From: Brevundimonas sp. | GTDB lineage: Bacteria > Pseudomonadota > Alphaproteobacteria > Caulobacterales > Caulobacteraceae | Reading direction: 5' to 3' | Assembly: GCF_003248455.1 (NCBI RefSeq) | Contig: NZ_QFNM01000020.1 | Location: forward strand, 1-64,000 | Length of the DNA: 64,000 nt | Shown here: positions 8,966-17,517 of the stretch, in pieces | How positions within the stretch are numbered: position 1 is the first letter of the stretch | How the letters are laid out: each line of letters begins with the position of its first letter | Notes under the pieces: model-generated | Told to the model about the DNA's origin: nothing | What the model saw: only the letters and a program-made list of their open reading frames with translations | The model's database searches: none | Translations under genes and position numbers: made by a program

Positions 8966-9790
8966 TCAGTCGGTCTGGACGGGCGTGTCCTCGCGCGCGC
9001 CCCATTCCGACCAGGAACCGTCATAGAGCCGCGACGGCCGGCCCAGTTCGGCCAGGCCCAGCGTCAGCATGGCGGCGGTGACGCCCGAGCCGCAGGTGGT
9101 GATGACGGGCCGGTCCAGGTCCAACCCGATGCCGGCGAACGCCTGGGCCAGGGCCGCGCCGCGCTTCATCGTTCCGTCAGGATTCAAAAGCTGGCCGTAG
9201 GGCAGGTTCAGCGCGCCCGGCATATGGCCGGAGCGGACGCCGGGGCGAGGTTCGGGCGCCAGCCCCTCGAACCGGGCGGCGCCGCGGGCGTCGACGATCT
9301 GAACGCCCTGTCCGACGGCGGCGCGAACGTCGCTCAGCTCGGCCACGGCGCCGGGGACGGGATCGACCTGGAAGCTCGCGGAACGAGGCGTCGCGGCGCC
9401 CCGTTCGAGCGGACGCCCCTGCGACCGCCACAGAGGCAGGCCGCCGTCCAGCACGCGCACGTCGCGCGCGCCCATCGTCCTGAACATCCACCAGACCCTG
9501 GCCGCAGAGAACAGGCCGGCGGTGTCATAGACCACGATCTGGTCGGCCGCCGCGACGCCCAGGGCGCCGGCCGCCGCGGCGAACGCCGCCGGCGACGGCA
9601 TCATGTGGGGCAGGGGGCTGGCGGCGTTCGACACCGCGTCCAGGTCGAAGAAGACCGCCCCCGGAACATGCGCCTGTTCGAAATCGGCGCGGCCGTCGCG
9701 GCCGTCCAGGCTCCAGCTGCCGTCGATGATCCGCAGGTTCGGCCGGCCCAGCCGGGCGGCGAGGTCTTCGGCCGAGATCAGGAAGCTCAT
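8966..9790 (-). CDS. sseA: 3-mercaptopyruvate / thiosulfate sulfurtransferase
   Basis: 274 residues with two rhodanese domains, the second catalytic. The start at 9790 begins MSFLISAEDLAARL, the normal family N-terminus, with an AAGG site just upstream; a longer frame to 9922 lacks family similarity. Domain 1 has the inactive-domain pattern VVYDTAGLFSAARVWWMF. Domain 2 carries the active loop CGSGVTA with catalytic Cys233, a six-residue loop typical of mercaptopyruvate sulfurtransferases, and the signature YDGSWSEWG at 256-264. The enzyme moves sulfane sulfur from mercaptopyruvate to thiol acceptors. Convergent with the symporter gene, whose stop is 9 bases away. Confidence 0.93.
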   Translation of the reverse strand: MSFLISAEDLAARLGRPNLRIIDGSWSLDGRDGRADFEQAHVPGAVFFDLDAVSNAASPLPHMMPSPAAFAAAAGALGVAAADQIVVYDTAGLFSAARVWWMFRTMGARDVRVLDGGLPLWRSQGRPLERGAATPRSASFQVDPVPGAVAELSDVRAAVGQGVQIVDARGAARFEGLAPEPRPGVRSGHMPGALNLPYGQLLNPDGTMKRGAALAQAFAGIGLDLDRPVITTCGSGVTAAMLTLGLAELGRPSRLYDGSWSEWGAREDTPVQTD

Positions 9791-9800
9791 GGGCGCGCCT

Positions 9801-9941
9801 TCATGTTCGGGAAAAACGCCGTCGGATGACATCGGTGCGGACCCTTTCGCCGTCGACCAGGGCGTCGTGGAGGACGACGATCCGCATGGCCGGACTTTCG
9901 GCCTGCGGGCCGGTGCGGTCAATCGCGATCGCTTTGGTCAT
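9801..9941 (-). CDS. Possible small protein between photolyase and sseA
   Basis: A 46-residue frame starting ATG at 9941, beginning MTKAIAIDRTGPQAESPAM. It overlaps the photolyase 3' end by 23 bases in an ATG-overlap arrangement and stops 10 bases before the sseA start, so it fits neatly between two co-oriented genes. Third codon positions are mostly G or C, as in real genes nearby. I recognise no domain; the first residues resemble the start of some zinc-type oxidoreductases but the rest does not. It may be a genuine linker ORF or chance. Confidence 0.3.
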   Translation of the reverse strand: MTKAIAIDRTGPQAESPAMRIVVLHDALVDGERVRTDVIRRRFSRT

Positions 9942-11373
9942 CGCGGCGCCCCGAGACGATCTTCAGAGCCTCCAGCGCGCGGGCGCGGGCCTTGTCGTGC
10001 TGGACGACCGGATAGGGATAGTCGCGGCCCAGGCGCACGCCCGCCTCGCCCAGCACCTCGTCCGGGGCGGTCCAGGGCGCATGCAGCCAGCGGTCGGGCA
10101 CGCGCGCCAGTTCGGGAACCCAACGCCGCACATAGCCGCCCTTCGGGTCGAACTTCTCGCCCTGGGCGACCGGATTGAAGATGCGGAAATAGGGCGAGGC
10201 GTCGGCGCCCGAACCGGCGATCCACTGCCAGTTCTGCACATTGCTGGCCAGGTCGGCGTCGACCAGCGTGTCCCAGAACCAGGCCTCGCCTTCGCGCCAG
10301 TCGATCAGAAGATGTTTGACCAGGAAGGAGGCGGCGATCATCCGCACGCGATTGTGCATCCAGCCCGTGGCCCACAGCTGTCGCATGCCCGCGTCCACCA
10401 GCGGATAGCCCGTCCGGCCGTTTTTCCAGGCCTGGAGCGCCCTCGGATCGTCGCGCCACGGCATGGAGTCGTATTCGGGGCGGAAGGCGCGATCGACGAT
10501 GTAGGGAAACTGGTGCAGCAGATGGGCCGAGAACTCGCGCCAACCGATCTCGGCGACGAACTTTTCGGCCTCGGCGGACGAGACCTTGCCCGCCGCAGCG
10601 CCCTGGCGAGCGCGTTCGATGGCGCGCCACGGGCTGATCTCGCCCCAGTGCAGATGCGGGGACAGACGGCTGGAAGCGGGACGGTCGGGAAAGTCCCGGT
10701 CCCGCGCATAGGTCGCCAGTCCATTGGCGAGGAAGTTCGACAGCGCCCGTGCCGCGCCCGCTTCGCCCGGCGTCCAGTCGAATGCACCCGACCAGTCGGG
10801 GGACGTCGGATGCAGGCGCCAATCGTTCAGATCGTCGCTGTCCACCCCGGTCGGCGTCGAGATGCGCCCGGGCCCGGCCGCGGGGGGCGGAGGCTGGCTC
10901 TTGGAAAGCAGGGTCTTAAGAAAGGGCGTGAAGACTTTGTAAGGGCTGCCCGATCCGTTCATCACGGCGCCCGGACGGCGCATGAGGGCGGCGTTGAAGC
11001 CGTGGCACTCGACGCCATCCGCCTTCAGCGCATGGGCGATCTCCGCGTCATGTTCGAAGGCGTTCGGCTCGAACAGTCTGTTCATATAGACCGCCTCGGC
11101 GCCGGTTTCGGCGATCAGGCCCTGGATTACGGGCAGAGAAGCGCCGCGGCGCAGGATCAGGCGCGATCCGCGATCCTGCAACGCGCCGTCGAGGGCGCGC
11201 AGCGACTTGTCCAGCCACCACCTCGACGCCGCGCCGACGGGTCGGTCATAGCGGTCGTCCAGGATGAACACCGGCAGGATCGGCCGTCCCGTTTCGTGGG
11301 CCTGAGTCAGGGCCGGGTTGTCCCGAAGCCGCAGGTCGCGGCGGAACCAGAGGATGACGGGCTTATTGGCCAA
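9919..11373 (-). CDS. phrB: Deoxyribodipyrimidine photolyase (class I cryptochrome/photolyase family)
   Basis: 484 residues from a TTG at 11373 preceded by GGAG nine bases upstream; this gives the classic N-terminus PVILWFRRDLRLRDNPAL. Frames further upstream intrude into kdsA and lack similarity. Residues 1-130 form the Rossmann antenna domain, and the C-terminal helical FAD domain carries PHLHWGEISPWRA, EIGWREFSAHLL, GRTGYPLVDAGMRQL, WMHNRVRMI and NVQNWQWIAGSGAD, all signatures of light-driven cyclobutane dimer repair. The class I wording favours CPD photolyase over cryptochrome, though the two cannot be fully separated by eye. It is transcribed away from kdsA with about 94 bases between starts. 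Confidence 0.92.
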   Translation of the reverse strand: MANKPVILWFRRDLRLRDNPALTQAHETGRPILPVFILDDRYDRPVGAASRWWLDKSLRALDGALQDRGSRLILRRGASLPVIQGLIAETGAEAVYMNRLFEPNAFEHDAEIAHALKADGVECHGFNAALMRRPGAVMNGSGSPYKVFTPFLKTLLSKSQPPPPAAGPGRISTPTGVDSDDLNDWRLHPTSPDWSGAFDWTPGEAGAARALSNFLANGLATYARDRDFPDRPASSRLSPHLHWGEISPWRAIERARQGAAAGKVSSAEAEKFVAEIGWREFSAHLLHQFPYIVDRAFRPEYDSMPWRDDPRALQAWKNGRTGYPLVDAGMRQLWATGWMHNRVRMIAASFLVKHLLIDWREGEAWFWDTLVDADLASNVQNWQWIAGSGADASPYFRIFNPVAQGEKFDPKGGYVRRWVPELARVPDRWLHAPWTAPDEVLGEAGVRLGRDYPYPVVQHDKARARALEALKIVSGRRDDQSDRD

Positions 11374-11467
11374 GCGGGAGAACTCCGTGATAAGTTGCGC
11401 CGATCGCCGAAGAGCGCCACCTGATGGCCTCATGCTTGCGGCAGGACCGCACGCCAGACCCAGTTTA

Positions 11468-12364
11468 ATGCAGAAAGCCGTACCTGTGAGCCGACCCAAC
11501 GCTGTCATTACGTTGTCCGAAGGTCTTCGGACGCCTGTCGTCATCGGCGGCGGCGCGCGAATCGCCTTCATCGCCGGACCGTGCCAGATGGAAAGCCGCC
11601 AGCACGCGCTGGAAACCGCCCATGCGCTGAAGGAGATCGGCGAGCGGCTGAACGCGGGCGTCATCTACAAGACCAGCTTCGACAAGGCCAACCGCACCAG
11701 CGCCAATGCGGCGCGCGGCATCGGCCTGAAGGACGCCCTGCCGATCTTCGCCGAAGTCCGCGAAGTCACCGGCCTGCCGACACTGACCGACGTCCATTCC
11801 GAGGCCCAGTGCGGTCCGGTGGGCGAGGTGGTCGACGTGCTGCAGATCCCGGCCTTCCTCAGCCGCCAGACCGACCTGCTGCTGGCCGCCGCCGCGACCG
11901 GCAAGGCCATCAACATCAAGAAGGGCCAGTTCCTGGCCCCCTGGGACATGAAGAACGTCGTCGCCAAGGTGGTCGGCGCCGGCAATCCGAACGTGATGGC
12001 CTGCGAGCGGGGGGCCAGCTTCGGCTACAACACCCTGGTCAGCGACATGCGCGCCCTGCCGGTGCTGCGCGAGATCGGTTGTCCGGTCGTGTTCGACGCG
12101 ACCCACAGCGTTCAGCAGCCGGGCGGGCAGGGCACGTCCTCGGGCGGCCAGCGCGAGTTCGTACCGGTGCTGGCCCGCGCCGCCGTCTCGGTGGGCGTGG
12201 ACGCCGTCTTCATCGAGACCCATCCCGATCCCGATCATGCGCCGTCGGACGGCCCCAACATGGTGCCGCTGGACCAGTTCGAAGCCCTGGCCGCGCAATT
12301 GATCGCCTTCGACGACCTGGCCATCAGGCTGGGCGCCAAGGCGCCGGTGGCGCAGGCGGCGTGA
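11468..12364 (+). CDS. kdsA: 3-deoxy-8-phosphooctulonate synthase (KDO-8-P synthase)
   Basis: 298 residues from ATG 11468; a GTG at 11486 is an alternative start. The enzyme condenses phosphoenolpyruvate with arabinose-5-phosphate to make Kdo-8-phosphate for lipid A core. Family blocks are IAFIAGPCQMESRQHALE, YKTSFDKANRTS, FLSRQTDLLLAAAATGK, NIKKGQFLAPWDM, CERGASFGYNTLVSDMR, FDATHSVQQPGG and FIETHPDPDHAPSDGPNM. The metal-type Cys/Asn position (here in AFIAGPCQ is not the metal site) was not resolved. First gene of a run kdsA-hldE-hldD-DUF3089 devoted to core sugars, with hldE 18 bases downstream. Confidence 0.96.
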   Translation: MQKAVPVSRPNAVITLSEGLRTPVVIGGGARIAFIAGPCQMESRQHALETAHALKEIGERLNAGVIYKTSFDKANRTSANAARGIGLKDALPIFAEVREVTGLPTLTDVHSEAQCGPVGEVVDVLQIPAFLSRQTDLLLAAAATGKAINIKKGQFLAPWDMKNVVAKVVGAGNPNVMACERGASFGYNTLVSDMRALPVLREIGCPVVFDATHSVQQPGGQGTSSGGQREFVPVLARAAVSVGVDAVFIETHPDPDHAPSDGPNMVPLDQFEALAAQLIAFDDLAIRLGAKAPVAQAA

Positions 12365-12382
12365 ATCCTCTAGGGCGGGCGA

Positions 12383-13855
12383 ATGTCTGACACCCTGGAC
12401 CTGGGCGCCCTGCAGAGCCTGCTGGAGCGTGTGCGCGGCCTGAAGATCGCCTGCGTCGGCGACCTGATGCTGGATCGCTACGTCTATGGCGAGGTCAGCC
12501 GGATTTCGCCCGAGGCGCCGATCCCGGTGCTGCGCGCCGCCCGCACCGTTGCCATGCCCGGCGGCGTGGGCAATGTGGCGCGCAACATCGCGGCCCTGGG
12601 CGGGACCGCCCGGCTGGGCGCCGTCGTCGGGGACGATGCGGCGGGGGCGGAGCTGACGGCCCTCATCGCCGCCGAGCCGGGGATCGAGGACCTGCTGGCC
12701 CGGCCCGCCGGCGCCGCGACCATCGTCAAGACGCGCTTCGTCTCGGCGGGGCAGCAACTGCTTCGGCTGGACGATGAGGCTGCGGCGGTCGAAATCGAGA
12801 TTTCAGACGCTTTCACGGGAGCTTCCGCCTATCTTTTGTCAGATTACGCGAAGGGCGTGGTCGGGGACGCCTTGATTGCGGAGGCCCTGAATGCGGCCAG
12901 GGCGTCCGGCGCGCCGGTGGTGGTCGATCCCAAGGGACGCGATTTCGCGCGTTACGGCGCGGTGGACGTCATCAAGCCGAACGCCTCGGAACTGGCGGGG
13001 GCCACCGGCCTGCCGGTCGGCACGGACGCCGAGGTCGAGGCGGCGCTGGAAGCCCTGCTGGCCGCCACGACCGCCCAGGCCGTCGTCGTCACCCGCGCCG
13101 GCAAGGGCATGAGCCTGGCGCGGCGCGGCGCGGCGGCGAAGCATTTCCCAGGCCGCGCGCGGGAGGTGTTCGACGTGTCGGGGGCCGGCGACACCGGCCT
13201 GGCCGCCATCGGTTTGGCGCTTGGGGCGGGGGCGTCGCTGGAGACGGCGGTGCAGTTCGCCATCCTGGCTTCGGGCGTCGTGGTCGGCAAGGCGGGGACG
13301 GCCGTCGTCACGCCCGCCGAACTGATCGAGGCCGAAGTCAGCCGGCACGCCAGCGCGGCCGTCGCCAAGGTGACGCCGCTGGACGACCTGGCCGCCGAGG
13401 TCGAGGCCTGGCGGCGCCAGGGGCTGAAGGTCGGCTTCACCAACGGCTGTTTCGACATCCTGCACCGGGGGCACGTCGCCTATCTGGCGCAGGCGCGCAG
13501 CTGGTGCGACCGGCTGGTCGTGGCGCTGAACACCGACGCTTCGGTGCGGCGATTGAAGGGCGAAGGCCGGCCGGTCAACGACCTGGACAGCCGGGCCGTG
13601 GTGATCGGCGGTCTGGCCAGCGTGGATCGCGTGACCAGTTTCGACGATCCGACGCCGCTGGCCCTGATCGAACGGCTTCGGCCCGACGTGCTGATCAAGG
13701 GATCGGACTACAGCCGCGAAGGCGTGGTCGGCGGCGACCTGGTGGAAAGCTGGGGCGGGGAGGTGAGGCTGGCGGACTTCAAGGACGGCTTCTCCACCAC
13801 GCGAACCATCGAGAAGATGGTCCGTGCTGAATCCGCGGCGACAGGACAAGGATGA
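12383..13855 (+). CDS. hldE: Bifunctional heptose-7-phosphate kinase / heptose-1-phosphate adenylyltransferase
   Basis: 490 residues, the full two-domain form. Residues about 1-320 are a PfkB/ribokinase fold (GDLMLDRYVYGEVSRISPEAP near 25 read in parts, then VDPKGRDFARY and the catalytic DVSGAGDTGLA), phosphorylating D-glycero-beta-D-manno-heptose-7-phosphate at C1. Residues about 350-490 are a nucleotidyltransferase with FTNGCFDILHRGHVAYL, RLKGEGRPVNDLDSRA and the IKGSDYSREGVVGGD segment, making ADP-heptose. The product goes to HldD encoded next, overlapping by four bases (ATGA). The kinase needs gmhA and gmhB products, which in this window occur only at 33.9-35.1 kb. Confidence 0.96.
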   Translation: MSDTLDLGALQSLLERVRGLKIACVGDLMLDRYVYGEVSRISPEAPIPVLRAARTVAMPGGVGNVARNIAALGGTARLGAVVGDDAAGAELTALIAAEPGIEDLLARPAGAATIVKTRFVSAGQQLLRLDDEAAAVEIEISDAFTGASAYLLSDYAKGVVGDALIAEALNAARASGAPVVVDPKGRDFARYGAVDVIKPNASELAGATGLPVGTDAEVEAALEALLAATTAQAVVVTRAGKGMSLARRGAAAKHFPGRAREVFDVSGAGDTGLAAIGLALGAGASLETAVQFAILASGVVVGKAGTAVVTPAELIEAEVSRHASAAVAKVTPLDDLAAEVEAWRRQGLKVGFTNGCFDILHRGHVAYLAQARSWCDRLVVALNTDASVRRLKGEGRPVNDLDSRAVVIGGLASVDRVTSFDDPTPLALIERLRPDVLIKGSDYSREGVVGGDLVESWGGEVRLADFKDGFSTTRTIEKMVRAESAATGQG

Positions 13856-14856
13856 TGACGCCCAGAATGATCGTGGTGACGGGCGGGGCCGGCTTCATCG
13901 GCTCCAACATCGTGGCGCGGCTGACGGCCGAGACGGCCCATGACGTGGTGGTCTGCGATCGGTTGGGGACCGCCGACCTGGCCAAATGGAAGAACCTGGC
14001 CAAACATCCCATCGCCGATTTCTGGTCGCCCGAGGCGTTGTTCGAGCAGCTGGAACGCCATGCCGAACGGGTCGAGGCCGTGGTCCACATGGGCGCCGTT
14101 TCCTCGACGACCGAGCCGGACGCCGACCTGATCCTGCGGACCAACTTCACCCTCTCGCGCGACCTGTGGGACTGGTGCGCGATCCGCGATGCGCGGATGA
14201 TCTACGCCTCGTCGGCGGCGACCTATGGCGATGGGGAGACAGGGTTCGACGACGATGACGATGCTAAGTCCCTGTCTCGGCTTCGACCGCTAAACGCCTA
14301 TGGTTATTCGAAGATGTTGTTCGATCAGTATGCCGTTCGACAGTCGGATCGGGGCCAGGCGCCGCGTCAGTGGGCGGGCCTGAAGTTCTTCAACGTCTAT
14401 GGACCGAACGAGGGCCACAAGGGCGTGATGAAGTCGGTCGTGGCCCAGATATGGCCCAAGGTGCAGGCTGGCGAGACCGTGACCCTGTTCCGCTCGCACA
14501 ATCCGAACTACGCCGACGGCGGGCAGATGCGCGACTTCGTCTATGTCGACGACGTGGTCGACATCGTCGAATTCCTGTTGCAGTCGCCCCAGGTGTCAGG
14601 GGTGTTCAACGCCGGGTCGGGGCAGGCGCGTTCGTTCGCGGACCTGGCCCGGGCCACCTTCGCCGCCGCCGGCAAGGAACCGTCCATCGACTATGTCGAC
14701 ACGCCGGTCTCGATCCGCGACCGCTATCAGTATTTCACCCAGGCGCGCATGGACCGCATCCGCGCCGCCGGCTTCCAGGGGCAGTCCACGCCGCTGGAAG
14801 AGGGCGTGCGCCGCTATGTCCAGAACTTCCTGTCCACGGCGGATCCGTACCGCTGA
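13852..14856 (+). CDS. hldD: ADP-L-glycero-D-manno-heptose-6-epimerase
   Basis: 334 residues, extended SDR fold. TGGAGFIGSNI at 10-20 binds NADP; the active-site YxxxK is in NAYGYSKMLFDQY, and LKFFNVYGPNEGHKGVMKS plus VYVDDVVDIVEFLL (each in parts) are HldD hallmarks. It epimerises ADP-D,D-heptose to ADP-L,D-heptose for the inner core. The start overlaps hldE (ATGA) with AGGACAAGG immediately upstream; a second ATG three bases on is equally possible. Its stop shares a base with the next gene's ATG (TGATG), implying translational coupling of the operon. Confidence 0.95.
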   Translation: MMTPRMIVVTGGAGFIGSNIVARLTAETAHDVVVCDRLGTADLAKWKNLAKHPIADFWSPEALFEQLERHAERVEAVVHMGAVSSTTEPDADLILRTNFTLSRDLWDWCAIRDARMIYASSAATYGDGETGFDDDDDAKSLSRLRPLNAYGYSKMLFDQYAVRQSDRGQAPRQWAGLKFFNVYGPNEGHKGVMKSVVAQIWPKVQAGETVTLFRSHNPNYADGGQMRDFVYVDDVVDIVEFLLQSPQVSGVFNAGSGQARSFADLARATFAAAGKEPSIDYVDTPVSIRDRYQYFTQARMDRIRAAGFQGQSTPLEEGVRRYVQNFLSTADPYR

Positions 14857-15992
14857 TGCGCCGGCTGACCTTCAGACAGTGGGTCGGCTATGCGGGGTTC
14901 GCCGTCGTCCTTGTCGTGACCGTCGCCGTCGCCGTCTGGAGCGGCGATATACTGCGGGCCGGCCTGGACCCCCAGGTTCCGTTCCAGACCTATGAGCCTC
15001 CGCCTGCCCCAGACTATCGCTCCGCCTCCTCATGGGCGTTGCAGGACGACGGCCGGTCGGACCAGGCGGCGGTCTTTTTCGTCATGCCGACGACCTTCGA
15101 CGGCGGTTCGGGCTGGAACGGGGCGATAGACGACGCGCGGGCCAACGCCTATATGCGCCGCGTCGTCCTGCCCAACTACGCCTCGCCGTTCGCGCGCGAG
15201 GCCAAGGTCAGCGCGCCGCTGTATAGGCAGGCCAGCCTCTACACCCGCCTGACCCTGCGCGACGACGCGCGCGAGGCCCGGGCCTTCGCCTATGAAGACG
15301 TGAAGCGGGCCTTCGATCTGTGGCTGGCGAACCATCCGACAGGTCCCATCGTCATCGCCGGGGTCGAGCAGGGCGGCGAACTGGCCGCACGCCTGGTGCG
15401 CGAGGAATTGCAGGCGCATCCCGCGCTGAAGTCGCGGCTGGCGGCCGCCTATCTTATCGAGACCCTGATCAGCCCGGAAATGTTCGATCGGCGGATCGCC
15501 CCGTGCGACGCGCCCGATCAGACCGGGTGTCTCGTGGCCTGGATGTCGGTGCGGAACGGCGACGAATCGGCCGCGCGACGGGCGCTTCGTCGCGCGCTGG
15601 AGTGGAACGGTCGGGGCGAACTGGTGGAGTTGAAAACGGCGCCGATCTGCGTCAATCCCGTCACGGGCGCGATCGGCCAGCCCCGCGCCGAGGCCCGCCA
15701 ACACAGCGGGGCGACCAACGCCACGGGCCTGGAATGGGGGGCGCGGCCGGCCTTGACCGGGCGTCTGGTCTCGACCGAATGCCGCGGCGGCCTGCTGTGG
15801 CACAGCGCGCCGGACGCCGACTTCCTGACCGCCGGGGGAAGCTGGGCGGATCGGCGCAAGATCGTGCCCTACAACCTGTTCTACGGCGACATCGAACGCG
15901 ACGTGGCGACCCGGGTCGCCGCCTGGCGCCGCAAAGCGGCGTCCGAGCCGAGACCGCCGGTTTCTGTGGCGCCGCTCGCGCGCAGCGGGTAG
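14856..15992 (+). CDS. DUF3089 (alpha/beta-hydrolase-like) membrane-anchored protein lacking the usual serine
   Basis: 378 residues. One N-terminal membrane segment (about residues 10-30) is followed by a periplasmic domain. VFFVMPTTFDGGSGWNGAIDD near 74, YRQASLYT near 123 and AYEDVKRAFDLWL near 145 match DUF3089. In that family the segment after this normally holds a G-x-S-x-G nucleophile elbow; here the equivalent is IAGVEQGGEL at 167-176, with Glu171 where serine is expected. So catalysis by a conventional serine hydrolase mechanism is doubtful. It is coupled to hldD and so is likely expressed with core-heptose synthesis; its role is unknown. Confidence 0.75.
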   Translation: MRRLTFRQWVGYAGFAVVLVVTVAVAVWSGDILRAGLDPQVPFQTYEPPPAPDYRSASSWALQDDGRSDQAAVFFVMPTTFDGGSGWNGAIDDARANAYMRRVVLPNYASPFAREAKVSAPLYRQASLYTRLTLRDDAREARAFAYEDVKRAFDLWLANHPTGPIVIAGVEQGGELAARLVREELQAHPALKSRLAAAYLIETLISPEMFDRRIAPCDAPDQTGCLVAWMSVRNGDESAARRALRRALEWNGRGELVELKTAPICVNPVTGAIGQPRAEARQHSGATNATGLEWGARPALTGRLVSTECRGGLLWHSAPDADFLTAGGSWADRRKIVPYNLFYGDIERDVATRVAAWRRKAASEPRPPVSVAPLARSG

Positions 15993-16017
15993 GTTCGACG
16001 CCTCAGGGAGGGTTTTC

Positions 16018-17007
16018 ATGGACGTGACCACCATATTCGCCGGCGTCGTGCTGCTGCTCGCCATCGTGCTCTTGATCAGCGTGATCAAGATCGTGCCGCA
16101 AGGGCGCGAATTCACGGTCGAACGGTTCGGAAAATACACCAAGACCCTAAGCCCCGGCATCGGCTTCCTGACCCCGTTCGTCGAGCGCATCGGACGCCGC
16201 ATGAACATGATGGAGCAGGTGCTGGACGTCCCGACCCAGGAAGTCATCACCAAGGACAACGCCATGGTGCGGGTGGACGGCATCGTCTTCATCCAGGTGA
16301 TGGACGCGGCGCGCGCCGCCTATCGGGTCGACGATCTGACCTACGCCATCGCCCAGCTGTGCATGACCAATCTGCGGACCGTAGTCGGGTCCATGGAGCT
16401 GGACGAGGTGCTGAGCCAGCGCGACAGCATCAACACCCGCCTGCTGCACGTCATCGACGCGGCGACCGAGCCCTGGGGCGTCAAGGTCAACCGGATCGAG
16501 ATCAAGGATCTGACCCCCCCGACCGACATCACCAACGCCATGGCCCGCCAGATGAAGGCCGAGCGCGAACGCCGCGCCGTCATCACCGAAGCCGACGGCG
16601 AGAAGTCCGCCGCCATCGCCCGCGCCGAGGGCGCCAAACAGGCCGCCATTCTGGAAGCCGAAGGCCGCAAGGAAGCCGCCTTCCGCGACGCCGAGGCCCG
16701 CGAGCGCGAGGCCGAGGCCGAGGCCCGCGCCACCGCCATGGTGTCCGAGGCCATCGCGCGCGGCGACGTGAACGCCATCAACTATTTCGTCGCCCAGAAA
16801 TATGTCGAAGCCTTCGCCGAACTGGCGCGCAGCCCGCAGCAGCGCACCGTCATCGTGCCGACGGAGATGAGCGCCCTGGTCGGCACCATCGCCGGCATCG
16901 GCGAAATGGTCGGGCTGGCCAAGGAGCAGAACGGGGCGGCGACCCCGCCCGCCCGGCCTGCGCCGCCGCGTCGTCCGGCGACGGGCGGCGTCCCGCCCTC
17001 GGCCTGA
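16018..17007 (+). CDS. SPFH/band-7 family protein (paraslipin, QmcA-like)
   Basis: 329 residues. An N-terminal membrane segment (about 4-22) is followed by a stomatin/prohibitin domain: KIVPQGREFTVERFGKYTKT, LDVPTQEVITKDNAMVRVDG and LDEVLSQRDSINTRLL. A long charged Ala/Glu-rich coiled coil (about 180-245) follows, and the tail is Pro/Arg rich. Such proteins oligomerise into membrane microdomain scaffolds. Partnered by an NfeD gene 21 bases downstream, the usual pairing in bacteria. ATG start with AGGGAGGG upstream. No protease domain is present. Confidence 0.92.
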   Translation: MDVTTIFAGVVLLLAIVLLISVIKIVPQGREFTVERFGKYTKTLSPGIGFLTPFVERIGRRMNMMEQVLDVPTQEVITKDNAMVRVDGIVFIQVMDAARAAYRVDDLTYAIAQLCMTNLRTVVGSMELDEVLSQRDSINTRLLHVIDAATEPWGVKVNRIEIKDLTPPTDITNAMARQMKAERERRAVITEADGEKSAAIARAEGAKQAAILEAEGRKEAAFRDAEAREREAEAEARATAMVSEAIARGDVNAINYFVAQKYVEAFAELARSPQQRTVIVPTEMSALVGTIAGIGEMVGLAKEQNGAATPPARPAPPRRPATGGVPPSA

Positions 17008-17028
17008 TCCAAAGAAGGAGGCTGATCC

Positions 17029-17487
17029 ATGACCGCGCTCGTCGATCTCTACGCCGCCCAGCCGTTCTGGATCTGGCTGGCCGTGGGCGTGCTGTTGCTG
17101 GCGGTCGAGGCGATGTTCTCGACCGAATGGCTGTTGTGGCCCGCCGTTTCGGCAGGGGTCGTGGCCGTAATGACGGCCGCGGGGGTGCGGCTGGGCCTGC
17201 CCGGCGAGGTGGCGGTCTTCGCCCTGCTGACCGTGATCTCCACCCTGCTGTCGCGCCGGCTGATCGCCAAGGCCAATCCCGAGGGACCCGACATCAACGA
17301 CCGCGACAGCCGCCTGGTCGGCCAGAGAGCCAGGGTGGTGGAGGCCTTCGTCGGCGGACGGGGGCGGGTTTTCGTCTCCGGCGCCGAATGGCCGGCCGAG
17401 ATCGAGGGCGAGGCGCCGGGCGAGGGGCAGGACGTGGTGGTCAAGCGCGTCGACGGCTCGCGCCTGACGGTCCAGGCCGCCGTCTGA
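17029..17487 (+). CDS. NfeD family membrane protein
   Basis: 152 residues, the short NfeD form (NfeD1b-type) without the ClpP-like protease. Three hydrophobic segments occupy about 10-75, and the C-terminal 90-150 form an OB-fold domain with GQRARVVEAFVGGRGRVFVSG-like sequence and the DVVVKRVDGSRLTV ending. Strong AAGAAGGAGG ribosome site. NfeD proteins bind SPFH partners such as the one encoded just upstream and help membrane-protein quality control or microdomain organisation. Confidence 0.9.
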   Translation: MTALVDLYAAQPFWIWLAVGVLLLAVEAMFSTEWLLWPAVSAGVVAVMTAAGVRLGLPGEVAVFALLTVISTLLSRRLIAKANPEGPDINDRDSRLVGQRARVVEAFVGGRGRVFVSGAEWPAEIEGEAPGEGQDVVVKRVDGSRLTVQAAV

Positions 17488-17517
17488 ACCGCCAACCGTC
17501 GAGGGCGTTGGCCTGAG

